Positions 16,384 to 25,236 of a DNA stretch of 64,000 bases are shown here, in pieces. How positions within the stretch are numbered: the stretch's first letter is position 1; every line of letters begins with the position of its first letter. The notes below the pieces were generated by a model. It was not told the DNA's origin. It saw only the letters and a program-made list of their open reading frames with translations, and did not search any database. This DNA comes from Christiangramia sabulilitoris (GTDB taxonomy: Bacteria; Bacteroidota; Bacteroidia; Flavobacteriales; Flavobacteriaceae), in the NCBI RefSeq assembly GCF_007050985.1, contig NZ_VHSF01000003.1, positions 655,500 through 719,499 on the forward strand, in the 5' to 3' direction. Made by a program: the position numbers and the translations under genes.

Positions 16384-17526
16384 TTATTTTCTTCCAATTA
16401 ATATAGAAACTGCATTTCCACCAAAGCCTACAGAATTCACTAAAATTTGATCGAGCTTAGCGGGTTGGTGTTGAAATTCTGAAAATGGGACTGGCAGGAA
16501 CTGTTGATTTTCCAACATCATTACTGCCATTTGCAGGCTTAAAATCCCGGATGCGGCAAAACTATGCCCGTTTTTCCATTTATTACTGGTCATGGCCGGA
16601 AGTTTTTTTCCGAAGACCTTTTTTATGGCATTTACCTCAGCAAGATCTCCGCCTATAGTACCAGGGGCGTGCAAAATTATAGCATCTATCTCTCCGGCAT
16701 TTTGTATTGCCATACGCATAGATTTCTGCAAACATTTACCATTTTTTGAAAGCGACGCTCCGTGCTTCAATTTCTCATTAGCATATCCAACAGCTGTAAT
16801 AACAGCCCGGGTATTCCCGCTGATCTCATTTTCCATTCCCACCAGCCCGGCTGCCTCACTAAGGATCATGGTGTTTCTGGATTTGTTCATATCTAAGGCC
16901 CTGCAGGGATATTCCAGCTCTTCTGAGGCATATATCTTCATGGCGCGCATCTGGGCAATAGTAAAACCCGTTAGTGGAGCTTCACTACCACCTGCCAGGA
17001 AACTATCGGTCATGCCGCTTTGTAACCATGCGATCGCGTTGAGAATGGCGTGCATTCCTGTAGAACAGGTTACGCTATGGGAAAATTCGGGTCCATCCAG
17101 CTGAAGATCCTGGGCGACCCAGGATGAAATATTTCCTAAGGTTGTTGAAGGAGAAGTGTAGGTTGAAGCGCTGCCTGTTTTAAGATATTCTGAATGATAT
17201 TTCTCGAATATCCCCGTAGCGCCCCGGCTGCTCCCAATATTTATCCCTGTAGTCCCCTTCAAACCGGAGGCATTGCCCTTTCGCCCGGCCAGAATCGCAA
17301 ATAATACTGACTCATCCAGGTACCGGTATTTTGAATTCTGTTCTCTTAAATGTGCAATCTCAGATTTAATATTTTCAGGTAAAAAGCCAGCCAGTGCCGG
17401 CAAACCATCAAAATCTGAATTCCTGAAAAAATGCTCACCGGTCTGGTAATTTTTCCAGATTTCACCGGAATCTGACCCCAATGGTGAGATGGTTTCAACA
17501 GAACTTATAGAAACAGGATTTTTCAA
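16384..17526 (-). CDS. Beta-ketoacyl-ACP synthase-like protein in the biotin operon
   Basis: A 380-residue condensing enzyme of the KAS I/II (FabB/FabF) type. The full catalytic triad is present: C154 (TCSTGMH), H286 (LHAPGTIGGD) and H321 (KNGHSFAASG). It is shorter than FabF (~410) and has a divergent N-terminus (VSISSVETISPLGSDSGEIW). It lies inside the biotin operon between the SET gene and bioB. No pimeloyl-forming gene (bioC, bioH, bioG, bioW, bioI, bioZ) is seen in the window, so I infer that it may supply or extend the pimeloyl precursor. It could instead be a housekeeping or secondary-lipid synthase. Confidence 0.8.
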   Translation of the reverse strand: MKNPVSISSVETISPLGSDSGEIWKNYQTGEHFFRNSDFDGLPALAGFLPENIKSEIAHLREQNSKYRYLDESVLFAILAGRKGNASGLKGTTGINIGSSRGATGIFEKYHSEYLKTGSASTYTSPSTTLGNISSWVAQDLQLDGPEFSHSVTCSTGMHAILNAIAWLQSGMTDSFLAGGSEAPLTGFTIAQMRAMKIYASEELEYPCRALDMNKSRNTMILSEAAGLVGMENEISGNTRAVITAVGYANEKLKHGASLSKNGKCLQKSMRMAIQNAGEIDAIILHAPGTIGGDLAEVNAIKKVFGKKLPAMTSNKWKNGHSFAASGILSLQMAVMMLENQQFLPVPFSEFQHQPAKLDQILVNSVGFGGNAVSILIGRK

Positions 17527-17583
17527 TTGCTGAATTTTTGCTCAAAAATAAGGCTCAGAGACCTCTTATGTAAATTTAAGAGC

Positions 17584-18183
17584 CTAAAATCCTATAAGAC
17601 TTGGATCGTAATACAGATTTTTGGTAGAAAGCATTTTCTTCTGTCCAGCGGATACCTGATGAATCTCCTGCAGAACGTCTTTTGGGAGCAAAGTTAAAAG
17701 AGCCTGCTTCTGCTTCAATATTTCAGGGAAAATTGGTTCAAGTATAGCATCCCAATCCGCGTAATAAACAGTTATGTCATCTGGTTTAACTATTTTTCGC
17801 TCAGTTCCTTCATCCTCGGGGACAAAAGCTTCTGTAAGATTTAAATATCCGTAATCATCTGTTAATTCCTCGCCTACCTGAATATCACGAATGGCAACTT
17901 CAAAATTATAACCAGTGGACAGGCAATTAGATCTAAAACTATGATTTACATATTTAGCTATATCCCAGCACAGAATATATTCTCCCTTATTATTCCTGAA
18001 ACTGAATTTCTCAAATAATTCTGCGGTATAGGGATTTAATTTTTCCGCCTTCTCCGGGTGGAAAAGGATATCGAGCTCATCCTGTACCCAGGTAATGGTT
18101 CCTTTCGGAATAAAGGAGGTCGCGATGACCCCAATGCCTTTGGAGGCATTAATCCACTTAACACTAGTATCTGGATGCATCAT
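17584..18183 (-). CDS. SET-domain protein (putative lysine methyltransferase)
   Basis: A 199-residue single-domain SET protein. The N-terminal SET-N motif is SKGIGVIATSFIPKGT (~15-30). The active-site core is KYVNHSFRSNC and GEELTDDYGYL, corresponding to NHSCxPN and GEELTYDY of known SET enzymes. Cys is replaced by Phe in the first motif, and the last Tyr is retained. No pre-SET or post-SET zinc cysteines are visible. It would use SAM to methylate a protein lysine; the target is unknown. A start at the second Met (18180) is equally possible. It lies in the biotin operon between bioA and the ketoacyl synthase gene, with 57- and 75-base gaps. Confidence 0.78.
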   Translation of the reverse strand: MMHPDTSVKWINASKGIGVIATSFIPKGTITWVQDELDILFHPEKAEKLNPYTAELFEKFSFRNNKGEYILCWDIAKYVNHSFRSNCLSTGYNFEVAIRDIQVGEELTDDYGYLNLTEAFVPEDEGTERKIVKPDDITVYYADWDAILEPIFPEILKQKQALLTLLPKDVLQEIHQVSAGQKKMLSTKNLYYDPSLIGF

Positions 18184-18258
18184 AATTTTTAGATTACCTA
18201 AACTAAATTAGCTAAAAATCAGATTCAAAAAGTATAAATATCTCCTGAGCTTAAAAAT

Positions 18259-19548
18259 TTAAAAAGCGGTTAAAGCTTCTTCAATTACAGAATAAACCTT
18301 TGCCAGTTCTTTTTCAGAGATCACATATGGCGGGACTATATAAATGGTATTCCCCAGGGGGCGAAGAAAAACACCGCGATCCATAAAAAACTGAAAAAGC
18401 TGATTTCTAAGATCGCCATATCTCTCAGTTTTAATATTCAGTTCAAATGCAAGTATTACACCTCTGGAGCGAGCATTTCTTATTTTTGGGTGTTCATTCA
18501 GCTTACTTGCGAATTTCTCATTAGAACCTGAGATCCATTTTATATTTTCCTGAATTTCCCAGGAATTCAATAATTCGATCGCTGCCAGTGCAGCAGCGCA
18601 GGCCAAGGGATTTGCCGTATAGGTATGACCATGAAATAAACCTTTGCCAATATCATCAGAATAGAAGGCATCATAAATTTTCATGGAACAGGAAGTTAGC
18701 CCCATAGGCAGCAAACCCGCGGTTAGAGCCTTGGACATACATACCACATCTGGCTTTTCTTCAATATGATCTGATGCGAAGTAGCGGCCCGTTTTCCCGA
18801 AACCGGTCATTACCTCATCTGCAATCAGGATGATATCATGCTCCCGGCATATTTTCAATATTTCATTGAGACCTTCTGCATCATGAAATTTCATAGCGGC
18901 CGCTCCCTGGATAAGGGGTTCGTAGATAAACCCAGCAATATTGCGCCTGCTTATTACTTCCTTTAAAATGGATATAACTTCGGTATTATTATCGCCCGTT
19001 GGAACCGGAATGCGCTCTACCTGGATAAAATGATTTTCAAAAGCTCCATTGTAAATCGAAAGTCCCGAAACCGACATCGCTCCAAAAGTATCTCCATGAA
19101 AACCTTCTTCAAAAGCAAGCATTACCTGCCGGTCATTTCCCAGGTTATGATGATACTGCAACGCCATTTTGATCCCTATCTCGGTGGCTGTAGAACCATT
19201 ATCGTTAAAAAACAGTTTCTGCTGACCCTCGGGAAGGATCTTTACCAGGGCTTCAGATAATGCTATTGCCGGTTCATGAGTAAAGCCGCTAAAGACCACC
19301 TGGTCCAGTTTTAGCATTTGCTCGGTAACCTTATCTGTTATATGTTTATTACAGTGACCATAAACTGCCGTATACCAGGAGGAAATCGCATCTATATAAT
19401 CCTTACCCTTATCATCTGTTAACACGCATCCTTTTGCTCTCGCTACAGGCAGCATTTCCGGGGATAACTTGTGTTGGGTGAGCGGATGCCATAAGTGCTT
19501 TTTATCTCTTTGACTAAGACTTTCCTGTTGCAAATCTATATTCTGCAT
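18259..19548 (-). CDS. bioA: Adenosylmethionine-8-amino-7-oxononanoate aminotransferase
   Basis: A 429-residue class-III PLP aminotransferase making 7,8-diaminopelargonate from KAPA. Visible: HLWHPLTQH substrate-site opening, AISSWYTAVYGHCN, the cofactor Asp in LIADEVMTGFGKTG, and the Schiff-base Lys273 in CMSKALTAG. The gene overlaps the end of bioD by 13 bases, indicating tight coupling. SAM is the usual amino donor for this family; nothing here suggests the lysine-using variant, but sequence alone does not settle it. Confidence 0.96.
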   Translation of the reverse strand: MQNIDLQQESLSQRDKKHLWHPLTQHKLSPEMLPVARAKGCVLTDDKGKDYIDAISSWYTAVYGHCNKHITDKVTEQMLKLDQVVFSGFTHEPAIALSEALVKILPEGQQKLFFNDNGSTATEIGIKMALQYHHNLGNDRQVMLAFEEGFHGDTFGAMSVSGLSIYNGAFENHFIQVERIPVPTGDNNTEVISILKEVISRRNIAGFIYEPLIQGAAAMKFHDAEGLNEILKICREHDIILIADEVMTGFGKTGRYFASDHIEEKPDVVCMSKALTAGLLPMGLTSCSMKIYDAFYSDDIGKGLFHGHTYTANPLACAAALAAIELLNSWEIQENIKWISGSNEKFASKLNEHPKIRNARSRGVILAFELNIKTERYGDLRNQLFQFFMDRGVFLRPLGNTIYIVPPYVISEKELAKVYSVIEEALTAF

Positions 19549-20159
19549 AATTTTTCTCTGAATTTTTCTGCATATTCCATGATCACATTTTCATCGAAAT
19601 ACGGCTCCTCATCAATTCTACCAATTACCTCGACTTTACCCTGCCTGATGATTATACTCTCTGTACTCGGATGCTCGTTCCCGCTAAAGATGAGGCCGAT
19701 TTTTTTAATACCACGATTCTTCAGCGTTTCTATACTCATTAAAGTATGATTAATACTCCCTAGGTAATCTCTGGAAACCAGGATTACGATATCATCTTTT
19801 AATATGAGATCTGCAATTGTATCTTTTTCATTGAGAGGGACCAGCAATCCGCCGGCGCCTTCGACTACGAGAATGTTATCAGTTTTAGGAGAACTTATAA
19901 CACCCGGTTCTATTTTTATCCCATCTATTGCCGCCGCCGCATGCGGGCTCATTGGAGTATTTAAAGCAAATGCATTATTATGAAAAACCGTTTTGGAATT
20001 GGTTACCAGTCTTTTCACTTTATGTGAATCTGAATTTTCCAGATCTCCCGCCTGTATCGGTTTCCAGTAATCTGCCTCCAGTGACTCGGTAACTATCGCG
20101 GCAACAATGGTCTTCCCCACCTCGGTTCCTATTCCGGTAATAAAATATCTCTTCGGCAT
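19536..20159 (-). CDS. bioD: Dethiobiotin synthetase
   Basis: A 207-residue ATP-dependent carboxylase closing the ureido ring of dethiobiotin. The P-loop GIGTEVGKT is at residues ~7-15, the substrate Lys and Asp follow in the switch region (YWKPIQAGD), and VEGAGGLLVPL provides the second nucleotide/Mg contact. Length is slightly short of E. coli BioD (225) but complete. The start codon shares one base with the bioF stop region, and the 3' end overlaps bioA by 13 bases. Confidence 0.96.
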   Translation of the reverse strand: MPKRYFITGIGTEVGKTIVAAIVTESLEADYWKPIQAGDLENSDSHKVKRLVTNSKTVFHNNAFALNTPMSPHAAAAIDGIKIEPGVISSPKTDNILVVEGAGGLLVPLNEKDTIADLILKDDIVILVSRDYLGSINHTLMSIETLKNRGIKKIGLIFSGNEHPSTESIIIRQGKVEVIGRIDEEPYFDENVIMEYAEKFREKLCRI

Positions 20160-21316
20160 TATTTATTATTTGACACAAAATTACTCAGGACTTTTAAGAC
20201 CTCCGAAATTTCCCGTGATGAATTATAACTATGCAGGCAAAATCTCAATCTTTCCTTGCCCGCGGGTACGGTAGGCGCGAGTATCGCCTTTACTTTATAA
20301 CCGTCCTCCTGAAGGTCTCTGGCAACTTTTTTTACACTGTGATTACCGCTGATGAGACAAACCTGAATGGCAGATTTACTATCTGTAAATAAGTTTTCGA
20401 GGTTATTATTTTTAATTTCTTCCCTGAAAAACCGGATGTTATCGCGAAGCCTTTTCAATTGTTCCGTATCTTTTTCCAACAGCCTGTAAGCGCTATATAT
20501 ACCGGCAACGGAATGTGGGGAAAGAGCTGTGGTGTAAATAAAACTTCTGCAAAAATTCACCAGGTAATCCTCTAATTCTGAACTACCGATTATTGCAGAA
20601 CCATGAACTCCCAAAGCTTTGCCGTAGGTAACGATCCTGGCAAAGACCCTCGATTCCAAATTTAACTGCTGCACCAAGCCACGGCCATTTTCACCAAATA
20701 CTCCCAATGCGTGAGCTTCATCCACGATTAGATAGGAATTATATTTATCTGCTAATTCAGTTAACCCCATTAGGTCAGGAGAATCCCCATCCATAGAAAA
20801 AACAGACTCGGTCACCATATAAACATCCGAAGAAGGATTTTTTTCCAGCAAGCGCTTAAGTTTAGCTTCGAGATCACCAAGATCATTATGCTTAAAATTA
20901 TAGTTCCGGGCAAGACTCATCTTAAGACCGTCCCTAATAGACGCATGCGCTAATTCATCATAAATGATGATATCATCCTTTTGAGGTACTGCCGAAAAAA
21001 AACCAATATTGGCATCATAACCGGAATTAAAGATCAGGGCCGCGGGGGTATTATGAAATTGAGCAATTTGCTCTTCGGTTTTTTCAAAAAGAGAATGATT
21101 TCCGGAGAGTAATCTCGAACCGGTAGAACCATTTCTCAGAACTGAAGTTTTAAGCAATTCTTCAGCCGCCTTAAAAATCTCTTCAGACCTTGAAAATCCC
21201 AGGTAATCGTTTGAAAAAAAATCTATCCCTTCAGAGAATGGTAATAATTTCCTAAATGAATTAGCATCCTTTCTCTTTTGAAGCCTTTTCTCTAATTTTG
21301 AAGGTATTTTTTTCAT
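20159..21316 (-). CDS. bioF: 8-amino-7-oxononanoate synthase
   Basis: 385 residues from the ATG at 21316. I choose this over an upstream in-frame GTG (21337), which gives an unlikely MNVYFCL leader. It is a PLP alpha-oxoamine synthase joining pimeloyl-ACP or -CoA with alanine. Key sites: DFFSNDYLGFS near the start, NGSTGSRLLSGNH, the cofactor Asp and His in LIVDEAHALGVFG, and the Schiff-base Lys233 in VTYGKALGVHG. It is the first gene of the biotin operon, divergent from the MgtC-like gene with only 33 bases between start codons. I see no BirA-type operator there. Confidence 0.95.
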   Translation of the reverse strand: MKKIPSKLEKRLQKRKDANSFRKLLPFSEGIDFFSNDYLGFSRSEEIFKAAEELLKTSVLRNGSTGSRLLSGNHSLFEKTEEQIAQFHNTPAALIFNSGYDANIGFFSAVPQKDDIIIYDELAHASIRDGLKMSLARNYNFKHNDLGDLEAKLKRLLEKNPSSDVYMVTESVFSMDGDSPDLMGLTELADKYNSYLIVDEAHALGVFGENGRGLVQQLNLESRVFARIVTYGKALGVHGSAIIGSSELEDYLVNFCRSFIYTTALSPHSVAGIYSAYRLLEKDTEQLKRLRDNIRFFREEIKNNNLENLFTDSKSAIQVCLISGNHSVKKVARDLQEDGYKVKAILAPTVPAGKERLRFCLHSYNSSREISEVLKVLSNFVSNNK

Positions 21317-21349
21317 GAGACAAAAATACACATTCACTTAAACAATCAT

Positions 21350-21790
21350 ATGGACTGGACCACATTCGCAATTAGAGTATGCCTTGCCACCATCGCCGGC
21401 CTTATTATAGGTATGGAAAGAGAAATCCAGGGAAAGGAAGCAGGACTCAAGACGAACGCCCTGGTATCACTGGGTGCTTCTATCTTTATTTTAATGTCGC
21501 TGGAATTCGAGGGTGATAAATATGTGGACATCACCCGTGTTCTGGGTCAGGTAGTGGTTGGCATTGGTTTTATTGGTGCAGGGACCATACTGCAGCATGG
21601 TAAAGAGGTAAAAGGACTTACTACTGCTGCAACTATCTGGTGTAGTGCCGGTGCGGGCTGTTTAGCCGGATTTGGTTTATTTATAGAATTAGCCATTCTG
21701 AGCGGGATCATTCTAACGATCAATCTCATCTTCGGCTATGTACAGCATAGAATTAAGAAGAAAAAAGAAAAAGAGGAAGACTCAGATTAA
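21350..21790 (+). CDS. MgtC/SapB-family inner-membrane protein
   Basis: A 146-residue membrane protein of the MgtC/SapB/YhiD family. The N-terminal membrane domain has the conserved pattern IGMEREIQGKEAGLKTNALVSLGASIF and VGIGFIGAGTIL, with GLTTAATIWCSAGAGCLAG in the third and fourth helices. The charged C-terminus (KKKKEKEEDSD) is short; the soluble C-terminal domain of Salmonella MgtC is missing, as in the SapB-type subgroup. MgtC inhibits F1Fo ATPase and supports growth in low Mg2+ in pathogens; the role in free-living bacteria is not known. It is convergent with mnhG, two bases apart. Confidence 0.9.
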   Translation: MDWTTFAIRVCLATIAGLIIGMEREIQGKEAGLKTNALVSLGASIFILMSLEFEGDKYVDITRVLGQVVVGIGFIGAGTILQHGKEVKGLTTAATIWCSAGAGCLAGFGLFIELAILSGIILTINLIFGYVQHRIKKKKEKEEDSD

Positions 21791-21792
21791 GC

Positions 21793-22197
21793 CTACTTGT
21801 CTTTCATTTTGGTATGGTCTACATTATCTTCAGGAGTATCATCCACGATACTTTTAAGAATATGGGTGTTCTTCTGGTACTTCCCTCTTAGTTCATCCAC
21901 CACAGATTTATCCCAAAGTTTGACCCCGATAAAATATGAAGCCCTTCCTATTAGATGGGCGCTGACAGGAGCAGTTAAAAACAGGAAAAGAATGATCACA
22001 AAGGCCTGCGAAGTAACATCGGCATTACTAAAATAAACGGTAGAGGACATCAGCACGAGGCCCACTCCTAAAGTCGCTGCTTTAGTAGTAACAGAAATCC
22101 TAAGGTAGGTATCTGGCATACGCACCAGCCCTATCGCAGCAAAAAGCACGAAAAGAGCACCAAAAGTCGCTATAACTCCAATAATTATATCTATCAT
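21793..22197 (-). CDS. mnhG: Mrp antiporter subunit G
   Basis: A 134-residue protein with three hydrophobic helices and a hydrophilic tail (GKYQKNTHILKSIVDDTPE). It is MrpG/MnhG (PhaG) by the start IGVIATFGALFVLFAAIGLVRMPD and TTKAATLGVGLVLM. It is the last gene of the seven-gene mrp operon, which exchanges Na+ (or K+) for H+ across the inner membrane. Its start overlaps the mnhF stop by four bases. It is convergent with the MgtC-like gene with no room for a terminator. Confidence 0.92.
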   Translation of the reverse strand: MIDIIIGVIATFGALFVLFAAIGLVRMPDTYLRISVTTKAATLGVGLVLMSSTVYFSNADVTSQAFVIILFLFLTAPVSAHLIGRASYFIGVKLWDKSVVDELRGKYQKNTHILKSIVDDTPEDNVDHTKMKDK

Positions 22198-22466
22198 TTT
22201 CTTTTCCTTTTTTCCAGATAATACGAAAGCGCTACGGTACTTAAAAAGGCGATCAAAGCCAGGATCAAAGCCGTATCCATCAGGGTGGATTGATTATAGA
22301 TAATACTATAAACGGCAATAACACCAATTCCCGTGGTTATTAAAAGATCCAGGGAAACGATCTTATCTGCAATGCTGGGCCCCTTGATAAATCTCCAGAC
22401 TATAAGAACTGCAGAGATCACCAGGACCGGCAGAATGATATAATGTAAATATTCAAATAATGTCAT
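22194..22466 (-). CDS. mnhF: Mrp antiporter subunit F
   Basis: A 90-residue, three-helix membrane subunit. The MrpF pattern FIKGPSIADKIVSLDLL in the first loop and the ALILALIAFLSTVALSYYLEKR end are clear. It joins the full Mrp complex between E and G. Overlaps of four bases with both neighbours (22194-22197 and 22463-22466) show translational coupling. Confidence 0.93.
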   Translation of the reverse strand: MTLFEYLHYIILPVLVISAVLIVWRFIKGPSIADKIVSLDLLITTGIGVIAVYSIIYNQSTLMDTALILALIAFLSTVALSYYLEKRKRK

Positions 22467-22939
22467 GACAGCACCTCCAGTATTCTTCGTTCAAAACCAT
22501 CTTTAATACCCCTTATAAATTTCTCCCTGTCATCTACATACATCGCGTGCACAAAAAGAACCTTTTTGTCGTTGGATACATCCAGACTTAGAGTACCCGG
22601 TGTAAGAGAGATCATATTTGCCAGAAGGGTAATCCCAATATCAGATTTCACATCCAGTGGTACCATAATAATACCGGGAGTCATATTAAGTTTAGGGGTA
22701 ATAACCTCGTAAGCTACTTCTATATTTGCCTTGATCAATTCGTAGAGAAAGAATAACAAAAGAATAATGATCTTAGGCACAATAAGGAAGTAGGTACTTT
22801 TTTTGCGCTTTACAGATATCAACCAGAGAATGTGGAAATTCAGAAAAAACCCGAAAATATAATTCTCCACTGAAAAATCTCCTGTCAGTGCTACCCAGAC
22901 AAAAGTCAGTAATAAATTTGAGAGAAATTGATTCTTCAT
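22463..22939 (-). CDS. mnhE: Mrp antiporter subunit E
   Basis: A 158-residue subunit of the MrpE/MnhE family. Two N-terminal helices (LLLTFVWVALTGDFS) precede a soluble domain with the family motif TPGIIMVPLDVKSDIGITLLAN, then LTPGTLSLDVS and the C-terminal VHAMYVDD segment. It lies five bases after mnhD and overlaps mnhF. MrpE is required for assembly or full activity of the complex in characterised systems. Confidence 0.93.
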   Translation of the reverse strand: MKNQFLSNLLLTFVWVALTGDFSVENYIFGFFLNFHILWLISVKRKKSTYFLIVPKIIILLLFFLYELIKANIEVAYEVITPKLNMTPGIIMVPLDVKSDIGITLLANMISLTPGTLSLDVSNDKKVLFVHAMYVDDREKFIRGIKDGFERRILEVLS

Positions 22940-22944
22940 TTTCG

Positions 22945-24459
22945 TTAATTCTTCGGTTTTAAAACAGCATCTATGTATCCCTGGCTGTTCACAAGCTCAT
23001 CGGCGATTCTTGCAGAAAGTTCCTGAATATGTTCTGCACCAAATCCAATATACAAAGATACAATACTCAAAAAAGTAACGGGTACAATAAATTGAAGCCT
23101 TTTGGCCGTTGTCATTTTTGAGAAATATCCAAAATTACTTCTTAACGGAAGTTCCTTTCCTTCTTTCCAGAAAACCTCTGCCCATAATTTGGCAATGATC
23201 ACCAAAGTAATGAAACTGGCGAAGATAATTGCTCCAACAGTTATATATGAACCTCCGGCAAAACCAGCTTTGATAAGGTTGATCTTAGGCCAGAAACCAG
23301 ATAATGGTGGAATTCCTACCAGGGAAAACAACGGAATAAACAAGAGTAAACTTACCCTGGGCCAGTTGGCGTAAATGCCGCCAAGATCACGTATACTGTT
23401 AGTTCCTTTAATTCTATAGACCACTCCACTCACCATGAACAGGTTGGTCTTTACAATAATATCATGCACCAGATAAAATACGGCTCCGGCAATGGCCATT
23501 TCTGTAAACATGCCAATACCAGCTATCATATAACCAATATGGCAGATTATAAGATATGAGAAAACCTTCCTCATATTGTTCTGAACAAGCGCACCAATTC
23601 CACCACTAATTAGCGTTAGAATAGCGATGATCAGGATTATATTATTCAGGAATGGATCATTCACGAAAATGAGGGTAAAGACCCTTATCAAGGCATATAC
23701 TCCTACTTTGGTCAATAATCCACCAAAAATTGCCGATACCGCGAATGGCGGGGTATGATAGGATGCGGGTAGCCAGAAATAAAGCGGGAACACCCCGGCT
23801 TTTATTCCGAAGCCAATTAGAAAAAGTAAGGCCGTGATCTGTACCAATCCACGGTTTTCAACCAGCGCGACCTGTTGAGCCAGATCTGCCATGTTCAAAC
23901 TGCCGGTAATTCCATAGAGTACGGCAATAGCCGTAAGAAAGATCATGGAAGCGAGTATATTCAGGGTAAAATATTTTACTGCTCCTTCCAGCTGTGCTTT
24001 TTCACCTCCAATGGTGATCAATACAAATGAACTTATGATGATGATCTCGAACCAAACATATAAATTGAAAATATCTCCGGTTAAAAATGCCCCGTTGAGC
24101 CCCAATAAAAGAAAATGCAGGATAGGGAAATAACCGAACCTGAGGCGATCTTTTAAGACCGATCCGCCTGAAAAAATTGAAACAGCAAGTCCCGAAATTG
24201 CAGTTAGCAGCACGAGGGTGACCGATAGCATATCGGCCACAAAGGTGATCCCGAATGGGGCTTCCCAGTTCCCGGCCTGTATGGTCTGAGTACCATTAGT
24301 CCAGATATAACTGAATAACCAAACTGCCAGTCCTACACTTAGTATGCTGCCAAAAACACTAAAGACCTTTTGAAACCCAATTCTGGACCAACCGAACATC
24401 AAAATGATGCTGATCGCCATTTGAAGAAAAAGAGGATATAATATTAGTTGCTGTGTCAT
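22945..24459 (-). CDS. mnhD: Mrp antiporter subunit D (complex I ND2/ND4/ND5-like)
   Basis: A 504-residue polytopic protein (~14 helices) homologous to the proton-pumping NuoL/M/N subunits. Conserved parts: [18 protein letters not shown] with the key Glu in helix 5, [22 protein letters not shown] with the central Lys, and [16 protein letters not shown]. Together with MrpA it forms the ion paths of the antiporter. Its ATG overlaps the mnhC stop by four bases. Confidence 0.95.
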   Translation of the reverse strand: MTQQLILYPLFLQMAISIILMFGWSRIGFQKVFSVFGSILSVGLAVWLFSYIWTNGTQTIQAGNWEAPFGITFVADMLSVTLVLLTAISGLAVSIFSGGSVLKDRLRFGYFPILHFLLLGLNGAFLTGDIFNLYVWFEIIIISSFVLITIGGEKAQLEGAVKYFTLNILASMIFLTAIAVLYGITGSLNMADLAQQVALVENRGLVQITALLFLIGFGIKAGVFPLYFWLPASYHTPPFAVSAIFGGLLTKVGVYALIRVFTLIFVNDPFLNNIILIIAILTLISGGIGALVQNNMRKVFSYLIICHIGYMIAGIGMFTEMAIAGAVFYLVHDIIVKTNLFMVSGVVYRIKGTNSIRDLGGIYANWPRVSLLLFIPLFSLVGIPPLSGFWPKINLIKAGFAGGSYITVGAIIFASFITLVIIAKLWAEVFWKEGKELPLRSNFGYFSKMTTAKRLQFIVPVTFLSIVSLYIGFGAEHIQELSARIADELVNSQGYIDAVLKPKN

Positions 24460-24809
24460 GAATCTTCGTCGGTTGCGTTCATTTCATCCAGATCATCAGT
24501 TCTTACCACCGTGTGTGCTCTTTTCACCAATACAATGGCAAAAGACTGAAGACCAAAACTTATAACGATTGCTGTAAGTATCAAAGCCTGGGGAACCGGA
24601 TCTGCAAATGCTTCCACAAATACTTTGGCATCTCCGGGTATGATTGGTGGTGCCCCCTTGGTGATCCTTCCCAGAAGGAAGATCAGTAAATTGGCACCGT
24701 TCCCAAGTAAAATAATTCCAATGATGAGTTTAACCATACTTCGGCGCAACATCATATAGATGCCTGTGCCGTATAAAATCCCCACCATGACTGCTAAAAG
24801 GATCTCCAT
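24456..24809 (-). CDS. mnhC: Mrp antiporter subunit C (NuoK-like)
   Basis: A 117-residue, three-helix protein homologous to NuoK/ND4L. It shows [32 protein letters not shown] and the helix 3 segment [23 protein letters not shown]. The acidic tail ([15 protein letters not shown]) faces the cytoplasm by the positive-inside rule. It follows mnhB by one base and overlaps mnhD by four. Confidence 0.94.
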   Translation of the reverse strand: MEILLAVMVGILYGTGIYMMLRRSMVKLIIGIILLGNGANLLIFLLGRITKGAPPIIPGDAKVFVEAFADPVPQALILTAIVISFGLQSFAIVLVKRAHTVVRTDDLDEMNATDEDS

Positions 24810-24810
24810 A

Positions 24811-25227
24811 TCAGGCCGATTCTGAAATTGTGAAAATTATAGTTAAGGTCACTCCATTAACTACCAGGTAAACACCTATATCAAAAAATAATGCTGAACC
24901 CACGCTGCCTAAAATAGCCACCGGATCATGCGACCACAAACCGGTCATAAATGGCAGATCGAACAGTACTACAGGGGCCAGTCCGCTCATAAAAGCAATG
25001 GCCAGGCCTATTGGCAACAGAAAACCCGGGTGAACTATCAATAGCTCTTTTGTTTTATTAAGACCGTTAGCGAATGAATGCAAAATAAATGCAATGGATG
25101 CGATCAATCCACCCACGAATCCACCACCGGGCAAATAATGCCCGCGAAGCAGGATAAATATTGAAAACACCAACAATACCGGTAAAAGGTAGTTAGAAGC
25201 TGTTTTTAAAATTATGGTCGTTCGCAT
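24811..25227 (-). CDS. mnhB: Mrp antiporter subunit B
   Basis: A 138-residue, four-helix MnhB subunit. The family signature [21 protein letters not shown] and the C-terminal [18 protein letters not shown] are present. It interacts with the C-terminal membrane region of MnhA in known complexes. The gene lies nine bases after mnhA. Confidence 0.94.
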   Translation of the reverse strand: MRTTIILKTASNYLLPVLLVFSIFILLRGHYLPGGGFVGGLIASIAFILHSFANGLNKTKELLIVHPGFLLPIGLAIAFMSGLAPVVLFDLPFMTGLWSHDPVAILGSVGSALFFDIGVYLVVNGVTLTIIFTISESA

Positions 25228-25236
25228 ACGTTCGTA

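Noticed and set aside
16592-17104. 170-codon antisense ORF in the ketoacyl synthase gene
   Set aside because: The sense strand has an intact catalytic triad; the antisense frame shows only shadow composition.
21321-21328. TATTTTTG on the minus strand just before bioF as a -7 element
   Set aside because: It ends only four bases from the ATG, which would need a leaderless mRNA, and no -33 box is visible. The operon promoter may lie inside the MgtC-like gene.
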